Source: Paraflavitalea sp. CAU 1676 (GTDB lineage: Bacteria > Bacteroidota > Bacteroidia > Chitinophagales > Chitinophagaceae). Taken from it: a stretch of DNA of 64,000 nt. Below, piece after piece: positions 1 through 6,881 of the stretch. The stretch lies in contig NZ_JARHUJ010000003.1 in assembly GCF_029223285.1 (NCBI RefSeq), positions 310,001 through 374,000 on the forward strand, given 5' to 3'. The first letter of the stretch is position 1. Every line of letters begins with the position of its first letter. A program made the translations under genes and the position numbers. Below the pieces are notes generated by a model. The model had not been told where the DNA came from. It did no database searches and was given only the letters and a program-made list of their open reading frames with translations.

Positions 1-42
1 CTTACAAGCAGAGGGTCGGCGGTTCGAGCCCGTCAACTCCCA
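1..42 (+). tRNA. tRNA-Val (TAC), 3' part only
   Basis: The first 42 bases are identical to the 3' part of the complete tRNA at 147-221, from the anticodon loop through the T arm and acceptor strand. The 5' half lies before the window. The sequence shows the TAC anticodon in a CTTACAA loop, so this is a second copy of tRNA-Val. CCA is not encoded. Confidence 0.85.
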
Positions 43-46
43 CAGC

Positions 47-83
47 AAGCAGTTATGACATGAAAGTTGTAGCTGCTTTTTTT
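47..83 (+). terminator. Intrinsic terminator after first tRNA-Val
   Basis: A 13-bp stem with three G-U pairs (47-59 with 66-78) and a six-base loop is followed by a run of seven T. It lies five bases after the partial tRNA and separates it from the second copy. Confidence 0.7.
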
Positions 84-146
84 ATCAGCCGGAAAACAAC
101 CCCACTTTTCCGCAACGGATTCTAAGTACATCGGGGAAACATACAA

Positions 147-221
147 GGGAGTTTAGCTCAGTTGGTTCAGAGCATCTGCCTTACAAGCAGAGGGTCGGCG
201 GTTCGAGCCCGTCAACTCCCA
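147..221 (+). tRNA. tRNA-Val (anticodon TAC)
   Basis: This is a 75-nt cloverleaf. The acceptor strands GGGAGTT and AACTCCC pair perfectly, the D arm holds AGCTCAGTTGG, the anticodon stem CTGC/GCAG carries a CTTACAA loop with TAC in the middle, and the T arm has GGTTCGAGCCC. The discriminator base is A221 and CCA is not encoded. It decodes valine GTA codons (and probably other GTN). It repeats the gene cut by the left window edge, so the two form a tandem pair. Confidence 0.95.
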
Positions 222-224
222 CAG

Positions 225-258
225 AAAAAGGATCACCAGTCGGTGGTCCTTTTTTTAT
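225..258 (+). terminator. Intrinsic terminator after tRNA-Val
   Basis: A 13-bp stem (225-237 with 242-254, one G-U pair) with a four-base loop runs into a T tract. It begins three bases after the tRNA. Confidence 0.8.
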
Positions 259-375
259 TGCATACCGGTCGGCGGCTTCCCACGGTATCGTTGGACCGAA
301 AAAGTCTTCACCCTAAGGTGATTTTATTTATTTTCCGGAGATGAATAGTCCAGACACAATAATCATAGTATATCA

Positions 376-383
376 TAGTTTTG
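376..383 (+). promoter_or_regulatory. Promoter -7 element, lipoprotein gene
   Basis: TAGTTTTG matches the Bacteroidota -7 consensus TAnnTTTG exactly and lies 51 bases before the start at 435. I see no convincing -33 element, so the call rests on the -7 match and its position. Confidence 0.35.
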
Positions 384-434
384 GAAAATGACTATCAGGC
401 GAACCTCTCATTTTAAACATCATTAACATCTATT

Positions 435-959
435 ATGAAAAGATTATTCAGTGTTTTCGCCTCCCTATCTTTCGTCCTTCTATTTATGTTTCAGGTAAGC
501 ATAACTTCCTGTACAAAAGACATAATAAAGAATGACACTATTACAGTCGTAAAGAAAGATACTATTATCATCAAGGACACGGTATTATCAATGGAGATTT
601 TGACTGCCAATTCATGGAAAATGCAGGAATTAAGAGGCGTCCTGGGAAATTCCATTCGGTATTACTCAAGAGGCGGAAACTCCAATACGGAGAGTTTTGA
701 CAATGAGTATATAACTTTTAATAAAGACAACACGGGAACTTATGTGCAGAATAACGGCATTCAACGTTCGATAACCTGGAGTTTTTCAAACGAAGCACAT
801 ACGAAGCTCACCTTAACATTATACAATACACCTGCTACCTTTACCGTGACCTGGGATAATATCAGGTATAAAAATAAGAGCCTGTATTATGATGATTATT
901 ATACAGACGGAAATCTTTACTTAAATGAACATTCCCAGCAGATCCGGACGCCCCGCTAG
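435..959 (+). CDS. Lipoprotein, lipocalin-like
   Basis: This 174-residue protein has a type II signal peptide ending in the lipobox ITSC (Cys26), so it is probably a lipidated envelope protein. After a charged linker of alternating D, T, I and K residues (about 28-50), the rest resembles the short lipocalin-like domains common in Bacteroidota. It starts with a LTANSWKMQEL strand, followed by a YITFNKDNTGTYV turn and later strands with a TWSFSN motif. No catalytic residues stand out and the ligand is unknown. It is monocistronic, between a TAGTTTTG promoter and a strong terminator at 981-1029. The family assignment is by feel, and hypothetical lipoprotein is the safe name. Confidence 0.75.
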   Translation: MKRLFSVFASLSFVLLFMFQVSITSCTKDIIKNDTITVVKKDTIIIKDTVLSMEILTANSWKMQELRGVLGNSIRYYSRGGNSNTESFDNEYITFNKDNTGTYVQNNGIQRSITWSFSNEAHTKLTLTLYNTPATFTVTWDNIRYKNKSLYYDDYYTDGNLYLNEHSQQIRTPR

Positions 960-980
960 CTTATAGCCATCCTGGTCCGG

Positions 981-1029
981 AATCCCGTATCAATAACCCG
1001 TACTCGGCATTGATACGGGATTTCTGTTT
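981..1029 (+). terminator. Intrinsic terminator after lipoprotein
   Basis: A perfect 14-bp inverted repeat (981-994 with 1009-1022) with a 14-base loop is followed by a T-rich stretch. It lies 21 bases after the stop codon at 959. Confidence 0.75.
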
Positions 1030-1113
1030 GGCCTCGACCCTTTTTATATCCTGAACACATAATCAATTGATTATTAACGCTTGTTACCCACCGCAGCATT
1101 CTTCCCACACCCC

Positions 1114-1144
1114 TTGCCCGGATTACCGGCTTTTTATACATTTG
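1114..1144 (+). promoter_or_regulatory. Promoter of clpS-aat
   Basis: TTG at 1114-1116 is followed, after 20 bases, by TACATTTG at 1137-1144, an exact TAnnTTTG match. The spacing is the same as in the susC promoter at 59194-59224. Transcription should begin near 1150, sixteen bases before the clpS start. Confidence 0.65.
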
Positions 1145-1165
1145 TACTAACAATACATTGAGTAT

Positions 1166-1465
1166 ATGGCATTTGCTGGATCTACCCGCCCGTACGAATT
1201 TGAAGATGTGGATGTGCTCACCGAAGCCGAAGAGCCGTGTAGCCTCATTGTGTGGAATGATGAGGTCAATACGTTCGAATGGGTTATCGAAACACTGGTG
1301 GAAGTATGCGGCCACAGCGCCGAACAGGCCGAACAATGCGCCTACATTATCCACTTTCAGGGTAAATATGCCGTAAAGCAAGGCACCTACGAAGAACTAA
1401 AACCGCAATGCGATGCCATTACCGACAGAGGCATCGGTGCAACCATAGAAGTAGTGGCAGCATAA
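1166..1465 (+). CDS. clpS: ATP-dependent Clp protease adaptor ClpS
   Basis: ClpS binds proteins with destabilising N-terminal residues and hands them to ClpA/ClpC-ClpP in the cytoplasm. The 99-residue protein has a short flexible N-terminus and then the ClpS fold. The substrate-pocket residues are visible as WNDEVNTF (Asn31, Asp32, Glu33) and His63 in the helix AYIIHFQGKYAV. A C-terminal strand ends in GIGATIEVV. The length is normal for the family. The gene is followed 10 bp later by aat, whose product makes N-degrons, so adaptor and tagging enzyme share one promoter (1114-1144). Confidence 0.96.
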   Translation: MAFAGSTRPYEFEDVDVLTEAEEPCSLIVWNDEVNTFEWVIETLVEVCGHSAEQAEQCAYIIHFQGKYAVKQGTYEELKPQCDAITDRGIGATIEVVAA

Positions 1466-1475
1466 CATCAACAGA

Positions 1476-2120
1476 ATGCCATTATTCGCATTAGACAGGA
1501 TATTGCACTTCCCACCAGTGCACCTGGCCGAACCCGACGGACTACTCGCAGTTGGCGGCGACCTTTCCCAGGAACGATTATTATTAGCTTACCGGCAGGG
1601 CATCTTCCCCTGGTACGAAGGCAAACACATCCTCTGGTGGTGCCCCGATCCGCGCTTTGTCCTATTCCCCGAAGAACTCAAAGTCAGCAAAAGCATGCAC
1701 CAGCTGCTGAAACGCGAAGCATTCACCTTTACCACCAACAAAGCATTCTCTAGCGTCATCAACAGCTGTAAATCCATCAAACGCCGCGGACAAGCCAGCA
1801 CCTGGATCACCCCCGCCGTAGAACAAGCCTATACCAAATTGCACCAGGCCGGTTATGCGCACAGCGCCGAAGTGTGGCAAGAGGGAGAACTCGTGGGAGG
1901 CCTCTACGGTATCCGTATGGGTAAGGTATTCTTCGGCGAAAGCATGTTCAGCAAAGCCAGCAACGCCAGCAAATACGCTTTTATCAGCTATGTGCAGCAG
2001 CTCAAAGCAGACGGGGTCACCCTCATCGACTGCCAGGTACAAACCGATCACCTCGCCACCCTCGGCGCCCGCATGATACCCCGTACCGAATTCATCAGCC
2101 TCCTCGAGCAGCTCGTATAA
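1476..2120 (+). CDS. aat: Leucyl/phenylalanyl-tRNA--protein transferase
   Basis: This enzyme moves Leu or Phe from aminoacyl-tRNA to proteins with N-terminal Lys or Arg, creating N-degrons recognised by ClpS. The 214 residues show the family hallmarks: FPPVHLAEPDGLLAVGGDLS near the N-terminus, then YRQGIFPWYE and ILWWCPDPRFVL, the GEMV-like segment EGELVGGLYGI, and VFFGESMFS. The length is typical. It lies 10 bp after clpS and is surely co-transcribed with it. No separate terminator is obvious. The following 200 bases hold the operator and promoter of the next gene. Confidence 0.96.
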   Translation: MPLFALDRILHFPPVHLAEPDGLLAVGGDLSQERLLLAYRQGIFPWYEGKHILWWCPDPRFVLFPEELKVSKSMHQLLKREAFTFTTNKAFSSVINSCKSIKRRGQASTWITPAVEQAYTKLHQAGYAHSAEVWQEGELVGGLYGIRMGKVFFGESMFSKASNASKYAFISYVQQLKADGVTLIDCQVQTDHLATLGARMIPRTEFISLLEQLV

Positions 2121-2220
2121 CCACACACACGCCAACAAACACCCACAACCGGTCACTTGTTGCCGCCCGCACCGGCATTAACGTCCCATATTAAAGTACT
2201 TCCCCAGTCCTAACACCCGC

Positions 2221-2238
2221 ATACTACTAAAGTAGTAT
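2221..2238. promoter_or_regulatory. Perfect 8-bp dyad, probable activator site
   Basis: ATACTACT and AGTAGTAT flank an AA spacer to form a perfect inverted repeat. The centre is about 43 bases before the predicted transcription start at about 2273, where an activator touching RNA polymerase would sit. A related 18-mer, identical at 14 positions, is at 43599-43616 in the same place relative to a -7 element. A terminator role is unlikely because the loop would be too short and no T run follows. Confidence 0.5.
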
Positions 2239-2268
2239 TTCATATGCGGTTTTATAGTAATAGATTTG
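2238..2268 (+). promoter_or_regulatory. Promoter of the 2321-3048 pair
   Basis: TAGATTTG at 2261-2268 is an exact TAnnTTTG -7 element. TTTC at 2238-2241, nineteen bases upstream, is a weak -33. The poor -33 together with the adjoining dyad at 2221-2238 suggests an activator-dependent promoter. Confidence 0.5.
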
Positions 2269-2320
2269 GTATCACGTTCCGGCAGGAACGATAATCACTC
2301 ATTTATTCACAATTAAATCA

Positions 2321-2563
2321 ATGAACATGGCTACAAAAACCGAATTCAAAGTTCGCCTGGAAAATGTAGAGCTCAGCAAAGCGGCCACCACCGCCCTCCA
2401 AAAAGAGATCAACTCCGTAGTGGCAAAACACATTGCCAAAGGGGCCGCTAAAGGTATTTATGGAAGTAAACTGCAACTCGATCCCGAATGGCTGGGCATC
2501 TGGTTGCGCAAATTCGCAACCGCCGAAGAACTGCTCAAGAATAAGAACTACAAGAAGTTCTAA
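2321..2563 (+). CDS. Small conserved-looking protein, unknown function
   Basis: I do not recognise this 80-residue protein. It has no signal peptide, Cys or membrane segment. A charged N-terminal strand (TEFKVRLENVELS) leads into a predicted helix with Ala and Lys (ATTALQKEINSVVAKHIAKG). Then come a glycine-containing turn (AAKGIYGSKLQLDPEWLGIW) and a Lys-rich C-terminal helix. An alternative start lies two codons in, at 2327. It has its own promoter with a palindromic site, and a Cys-rich protein follows 38 bp downstream, so the two are probably expressed together. A peptide-plus-maturase arrangement is conceivable but unproven. Confidence 0.7.
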   Translation: MNMATKTEFKVRLENVELSKAATTALQKEINSVVAKHIAKGAAKGIYGSKLQLDPEWLGIWLRKFATAEELLKNKNYKKF

Positions 2564-2601
2564 GCAGTCGGTTCAGAAAGTCTGGTCACATCCATTCAAC
2601 G

Positions 2602-3048
2602 ATGCCAGACATTCCATCCGGTAACATCAAATCAAAACGGATGAAAGCCACCAATAAAAGTTGTCCCAGTTCAATCTGCGAAGAAGGAGCCACCCTCCTG
2701 GGAGTCGTCAACGGCAATGGCACCATCGGATACATCTCCACGCCGATGACCATCGATGAAGACTTCGTCAAAGAAGCCCACGAACAGGGCGATCCCGAAA
2801 GCAGATTCCGCTTCAGCAACAAATGCGTCACCACCGGATGCCGCCAATGGAGCAATGGCCAATGTGGAGTGATCAACAAGATCATCACCAACAATGAAGA
2901 CCTCGATCTGCCACAACGGCTGCCCGATTGTTCCATTCGCTCATCGTGCCGCTGGTATTACCAGGAAGGTGCCAAAGCCTGCACCTTTTGCCCTTACATC
3001 ATTACCAATATGCTGGAAAAGAAGAAAACCGAGGTACAATCCGAATGA
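2602..3048 (+). CDS. Cys-rich protein, possible metal or Fe-S binder
   Basis: This 148-residue protein has no signal peptide but nine cysteines: 21, 26, 75, 80, 88, 110, 116, 127 and 130. They fall into CPSSIC, a CVTTGC...QC group, and a C-terminal DC-SSC-AC-FCP group. Such clustering in a cytoplasmic protein suggests Zn or Fe-S binding. The fold is not one I can name. The middle part (GVVNGNGTIGYISTPMTIDEDF) looks like an independent small domain. The start could instead be the Met at 2641. It follows the 80-residue protein at 2321 by 38 bp, probably as one transcript. A weak long-loop hairpin with a T run (3055-3127) lies downstream. Confidence 0.75.
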   Translation: MPDIPSGNIKSKRMKATNKSCPSSICEEGATLLGVVNGNGTIGYISTPMTIDEDFVKEAHEQGDPESRFRFSNKCVTTGCRQWSNGQCGVINKIITNNEDLDLPQRLPDCSIRSSCRWYYQEGAKACTFCPYIITNMLEKKKTEVQSE

Positions 3049-3054
3049 TCGCAC

Positions 3055-3127
3055 AAGAGGCTGTCAGGGCCTGTAATCATGATTAGTAGCTTCCGCAGGC
3101 ATTGCAACGCCAGGACGGCTTCTTTTT
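3055..3127 (+). terminator. Possible long-loop terminator
   Basis: AAGAGGCTGTC (3055-3065) can pair with GACGGCTTCTT (3114-3124) through two G-U pairs, ahead of TTTTT. The loop is about 48 bases and contains the palindrome TAATCATGATTA (3074-3085). It lies between two convergent genes. The long loop makes this tentative. Confidence 0.3.
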
Positions 3128-3181
3128 ACAACGCAACGATTAGCATCCTCCGTACCATCACCCCAAAGCGTACCGTACCCA

Positions 3182-3913
3182 TCAAAAACGAGTTCCGAGA
3201 TAATGCGGCAACATCGCCTTCCAGGTAGGCCAGTCATGCTGCCATTCCTGCCCCCAAATGTCAAGTTCATAATTGATCCCTTTACCATACAGGATCCCCG
3301 CAAAACGCCTGGCCGATTCAGGATCTTCATAAGCTCCACTGCCCGAAAGCAGGTGGATATGTTGCCTTTGCCTGATCTGCTCCAGGATAGCATGATCCGT
3401 TAGGTTGGGCATATAATGCATCGGACTGTTGAAGTAAACATCATCGTCGAAATACCCACGCGTATACTCCGTAAGCTCATATACGCCGCTCATCGCAATA
3501 CAACCTGCCAGCATATCCGGACGCTGAAAGAAAAGATTCGCACTGTGCAGCGCACCAAAAGACGCACCCGAAACAATAATGGGCGTCTCCTCACTGGTAT
3601 TCGCCTTTATGTACGGAGCCACTTCCTGGAACACATAATCATTCCACTGCCGGTGACGGATCGCCTTGAAACGGGGTTCCATCTCATAGTTCATCCAGCT
3701 TTCCGTATTGATACTGTTGATGGAAAACACCTTCACTTTCCCCGCCTCGATAAAGGGGCGAATAGATTCGATCAATCCAAAGCGTTCATACTCGAGATAA
3801 TCGGCCGCCGCTGTGGGGATCAGCAACAAAGCAAAACCATAATGGCCATAAACCGCTACCGGCATATCCTTATTCAGCGCAGGGCTGTACCAGGAGGTGA
3901 TCTGTCGTTCCAT
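3182..3913 (-). CDS. Alpha/beta-hydrolase, putative esterase
   Basis: This 243-residue cytoplasmic protein resembles the Pfam Esterase family (esterase D/antigen 85-like). An N-terminal strand region ends in LLLIPTAAADYLEYER. The nucleophile elbow is GASFGALHS, with Ser as probable nucleophile. A late HDWPTW motif supplies the likely catalytic His, and an acid is plausible in the SGSGAYEDPESA segment. No signal peptide is present. The substrate is unknown, and small acyl esters such as S-formylglutathione are only a guess. The gene is followed downstream by the convergent 2321-3048 transcript and has a separate lipoprotein gene upstream. Confidence 0.8.
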   Translation of the reverse strand: MERQITSWYSPALNKDMPVAVYGHYGFALLLIPTAAADYLEYERFGLIESIRPFIEAGKVKVFSINSINTESWMNYEMEPRFKAIRHRQWNDYVFQEVAPYIKANTSEETPIIVSGASFGALHSANLFFQRPDMLAGCIAMSGVYELTEYTRGYFDDDVYFNSPMHYMPNLTDHAILEQIRQRQHIHLLSGSGAYEDPESARRFAGILYGKGINYELDIWGQEWQHDWPTWKAMLPHYLGTRF

Positions 3914-3968
3914 GCTGTAAACAATTAATCGATCAACAAGATACAGGATTCAATGAACCCGTCCACCA

Positions 3969-4460
3969 TCAGGGTTTATCTTCCTGGTAAGTCGCTACCG
4001 CATAATGCTTCAGCGCTGTGATCTTGAGGCGATCACCCACTACATACACTTTTTTGTATTCGCGAAACACCTTGTCCTTGTCCAGGAAGCCGATAATGCA
4101 GGAAAATTGTTCGGGGCCCTTACGAATTTCCGGCTGCGGAGGCGTACCGAAGTTGGGCAGCTTCAGCGTGTCGGTGCCGCTCACTTCTTCAAACTGGAGT
4201 TTGATCACGTAATGAAAAGTCTTTTTGGTCTCGAACAAACGCACCGAAAAATACCAATCATTCAAGGGGTTGTCAGTCTTCACCCGGTATTCAGCCACGG
4301 CTTTCTTACTCACGGTATCGCGGTAAAGCGGAATGTTGGAGGCGGCATTTACAACCACCGGAGTCTGCGTACTGTCAGTAGCGGAAGCGCCGGAACCTTT
4401 TCCAGGCTCACCGCAGCCTGCCACGAGCGAGCAGGATAAGGCAATTAAGATCAATCTCAT
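3969..4460 (-). CDS. Lipoprotein of unknown function
   Basis: The start at 4460 gives a short signal peptide (MRLILIALSCSLVAGC) with lipobox VAGC. An in-frame Met four codons upstream is possible but adds nothing. The mature 148 residues begin with a Gly/Ser/Thr-rich linker. A beta-rich domain follows, with motifs such as LNDWYFSVRLFETKKTFHY and a C-terminal DRLKITALKHYAVATY. I see no known family. It probably sits in the outer membrane or faces the periplasm. It reads away from the kinase at 4888 across a 427-bp gap, so it could share regulatory DNA with it. Confidence 0.75.
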   Translation of the reverse strand: MRLILIALSCSLVAGCGEPGKGSGASATDSTQTPVVVNAASNIPLYRDTVSKKAVAEYRVKTDNPLNDWYFSVRLFETKKTFHYVIKLQFEEVSGTDTLKLPNFGTPPQPEIRKGPEQFSCIIGFLDKDKVFREYKKVYVVGDRLKITALKHYAVATYQEDKP

Positions 4461-4887
4461 AGAAGGGTACAACTGTTTTCACAAATATGCCATTTTTGCC
4501 GCACACCACGAAGTACCACACACAAAATCAGTAGAAGATGTTTTAGGTACACAACCTACAATTCATAAATACCCATAACGGACCAAGATCACGAAATCAC
4601 CGGAAAATGCGCGCAATCACCACCTTAAAAAGTCCATTTTTTTATATATTGTGGAACAGTTTTGAGCTTAAATTGTGTCATTTCACGACCATCATTGTTT
4701 ATCATCATTGCACGACACAGAAACTTTTCACCCTTTCCCAAAGGTCTCGCCCTTTGATATTTTGTACCCTTCAATAGTATGATATAGTAGATAATAAGTT
4801 ATTTGATTGTAATTTTAGACAAGACCCTCATCCTATTCGAAATGCAGACCGGCAGGCACGCCTGTAAGCCAACAGGTTTCGGCTGGG
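4461..4887. other. Divergent intergenic region
   Basis: These 427 bases are AT-rich and separate the leftward lipoprotein from the rightward kinase. I find no exact TAnnTTTG on either strand. CAGTTTTG at 4657-4664 (+) and CATATTTG around 4482-4489 (-) each miss by one base. No convincing gene, RNA or large repeat is visible. Confidence 0.5.
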
Positions 4888-6438
4888 ATGATCCAATATT
4901 ATTGCATGAACCAGTTTTTCGATTTTTTCTCCAGGTTACTGGACACGTCCGACTGGCCGCCCCGGTGGCATTGCGGTAAATGGACGGAGTTCCATGGATG
5001 GCTGTACATCATCAGCGACCTCCTCGTTTGGTCGGCCTATTTCGCAATACCCTTTATCATCATCCGCTTTATATCACGCCGGCACGATGCCCAGTTCATT
5101 CGCCTTTACTTTCTCTTCGCAGCATTCATCCTCGCCTGCGGTGCTACCCACTTCTTCGATGCGGTGACCTTTTGGTTTCCTGTATACCGCATCAACGCCC
5201 TCGTGCGGGCCATTACAGGCATCATAAGCTGGGTAACGGTCTTTTACCTCATCAAGGTATTGCCCATCGCCAATAGCCTCCGTACAGCCCACGAACTCGA
5301 AGAAGAAGTAGAGCAGCGCAAGAAAGCCGAATCCAAATTCAGGAACTTCCTCGAACGCGTACCCGACAGCATCATCGTAGTGAACGACGATGGCTTAATA
5401 CAGCTGGTCAACGCCAAAACCGTTACCATGTTTGGCTACGATCGCGAAGAAATGATCGGTCACCACATAGAACGCCTGCTTCCTGAACGTTACGGTAGCT
5501 TACATCCCTTCAGGCGTTTCAAAACTTACCCGGGACCGCAATCGACCGAAGTAGCCGAAGGATTCGAACTGTTTGCCATGCGCAAAGACGGACAGGAGTT
5601 TCCCGTAGAACTCACCCTGAGCCCCATGGAAACCGAAGAAGGCCCTATGCTCACCGCATCCATACGCGACGTGTCGGAAAAGAAACAGCTTGAAAAAGTA
5701 ATCCGCGATACCAATATAACCCTTGAACGAAAAGTGAAGCAACGCACGGAGGAATTGGAACGTAAGAACAAGGAACTGGAGCAATTTGCCTATGTAGCCT
5801 CTCACGATATGCAGGAACCGCTGCGCACTACGGCCAGTTTTGTCGATCTGCTGCGAAAACAATACAAAGGCAAGCTCGACGAAAATGCCGACAAATACCT
5901 GGATTATATCGTACAATCGTCCGACAGGATGAAGATTCTCATCCGCGACCTCCTCGATTACTCCAGACTGGGCCGCGAAAAAGAAAAAAGACAGGTAGAT
6001 TGCAACAGCATCATAGAACAGGTGAAGGCCGACCTCAACCGGGTGATCCGCGAAAGCCAGGCCGAAATAAGATCCGGCAAACTACCCTTGCTCGATGGAT
6101 TCCCCACAGAACTCAAACTCTTGTTCCAGAACCTTGTTAGCAACTCCATTAAGTTCCGCAGGCCAGGAATTCCACCAACTGTAGCGATCAATGCCAGCAG
6201 GTGCAATGGAGCCTGGCAGTTCTCCGTAACCGACAACGGCATCGGCATAGAATCCCAATACCAGGAAAAGATCTTTGTGATCTTTCAGCGCCTGCACAAC
6301 CGCACCGATTATGAAGGTTCGGGCATCGGGCTCGCACATTGCAAGAAGATCGTAGAATTACATGGCGGACAGATCTGGGTAGAATCAATACCCGGCGAAG
6401 GAAGCACCTTTCACTTCACCATCTCAGAAATACAGTGA
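4888..6438 (+). CDS. Histidine kinase with ethylene-receptor-like membrane domain
   Basis: This is a 516-residue inner-membrane sensor kinase. Residues 37-128 form three membrane helices closely resembling the N-terminus of plant ETR1. SD44 and AYF-IP (Tyr51, Ile54, Pro55) lie in helix 1, and I-LACGATH (Ile81, Cys84, His88) in helix 2. These align without gaps to the Cu(I)/ethylene residues of ETR1. A coiled segment follows, then a PAS domain (about 145-265), a second coil, a HisKA domain with FAYVASHDMQEPL (phospho-acceptor His306) and an HATPase (NSIKF, DNGIGI, GSGIGLAHCKK). The kinase is of the phytochrome type. A response regulator starts one base after its stop. An alternative start is the Met at 4906. 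The ligand is inferred, not shown. Confidence 0.9.
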   Translation: MIQYYCMNQFFDFFSRLLDTSDWPPRWHCGKWTEFHGWLYIISDLLVWSAYFAIPFIIIRFISRRHDAQFIRLYFLFAAFILACGATHFFDAVTFWFPVYRINALVRAITGIISWVTVFYLIKVLPIANSLRTAHELEEEVEQRKKAESKFRNFLERVPDSIIVVNDDGLIQLVNAKTVTMFGYDREEMIGHHIERLLPERYGSLHPFRRFKTYPGPQSTEVAEGFELFAMRKDGQEFPVELTLSPMETEEGPMLTASIRDVSEKKQLEKVIRDTNITLERKVKQRTEELERKNKELEQFAYVASHDMQEPLRTTASFVDLLRKQYKGKLDENADKYLDYIVQSSDRMKILIRDLLDYSRLGREKEKRQVDCNSIIEQVKADLNRVIRESQAEIRSGKLPLLDGFPTELKLLFQNLVSNSIKFRRPGIPPTVAINASRCNGAWQFSVTDNGIGIESQYQEKIFVIFQRLHNRTDYEGSGIGLAHCKKIVELHGGQIWVESIPGEGSTFHFTISEIQ

Positions 6439-6439
6439 T

Positions 6440-6874
6440 ATGACGAACAGAAAACTTAATTGTGTATTACTCATCGATGACGATGAACCCACCAACTTCC
6501 TCAACAAAATGCTGATCGAGGAAACAGGATTTGCCAACGAGGTACGCGTGGCCCAAAGCGCCCGCGAAGCGTTGGACTATCTTTCAGGCAAATCAGCAGA
6601 ACAAACCGGCAGCAAACCACCGGTCCCGGATCTTATCTTCCTCGACATCAACATGCCGGCCATGGATGGCTGGGAATTTCTGGAACAATACGATCGGCTG
6701 TCACCCCAACAAAAAGCTTCGATCATCGTGGTGATGCTCACCACCTCCTTCAATCCCGAAGATGAGAACAAAGCCAAAACGATTAGCTATATATCCAGTT
6801 ACCAGAATAAACCGCTCACCGAAGACATTATCAACGGCATCCTGAAAGAACATTTCGATTGGGAAGTAAAGTAA
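6440..6874 (+). CDS. Single-domain response regulator (Rcp1-like)
   Basis: This 144-residue receiver domain has no output domain. The acidic pocket is DDDE (13-16), the phospho-acceptor is Asp69 in FLDINMPAMDGW, the conserved Thr lies in VMLTTS and the Lys in YQNKPL. The extended loop after helix 2 (SGKSAEQTGSKPPVP) and overall form match receivers paired with phytochrome-like kinases. It starts one base after the kinase gene and must be translated from the same message, so it is the probable phosphate acceptor. Output is likely by protein contact or by relay to another kinase. The hybrid kinase converging from 8321 is a candidate partner. Confidence 0.93.
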   Translation: MTNRKLNCVLLIDDDEPTNFLNKMLIEETGFANEVRVAQSAREALDYLSGKSAEQTGSKPPVPDLIFLDINMPAMDGWEFLEQYDRLSPQQKASIIVVMLTTSFNPEDENKAKTISYISSYQNKPLTEDIINGILKEHFDWEVK

Positions 6875-6881
6875 CGTAGTC

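Noticed and set aside
162..344. 60-codon frame from within tRNA-Val
   Set aside because: It begins inside the tRNA and crosses its terminator.
956..1381. Leftward 141-codon frame over the clpS region
   Set aside because: It is antisense to clpS and contains its promoter.
2221..2238. Terminator of clpS-aat
   Set aside because: The loop would be too short and no T run follows. The position fits an operator better.
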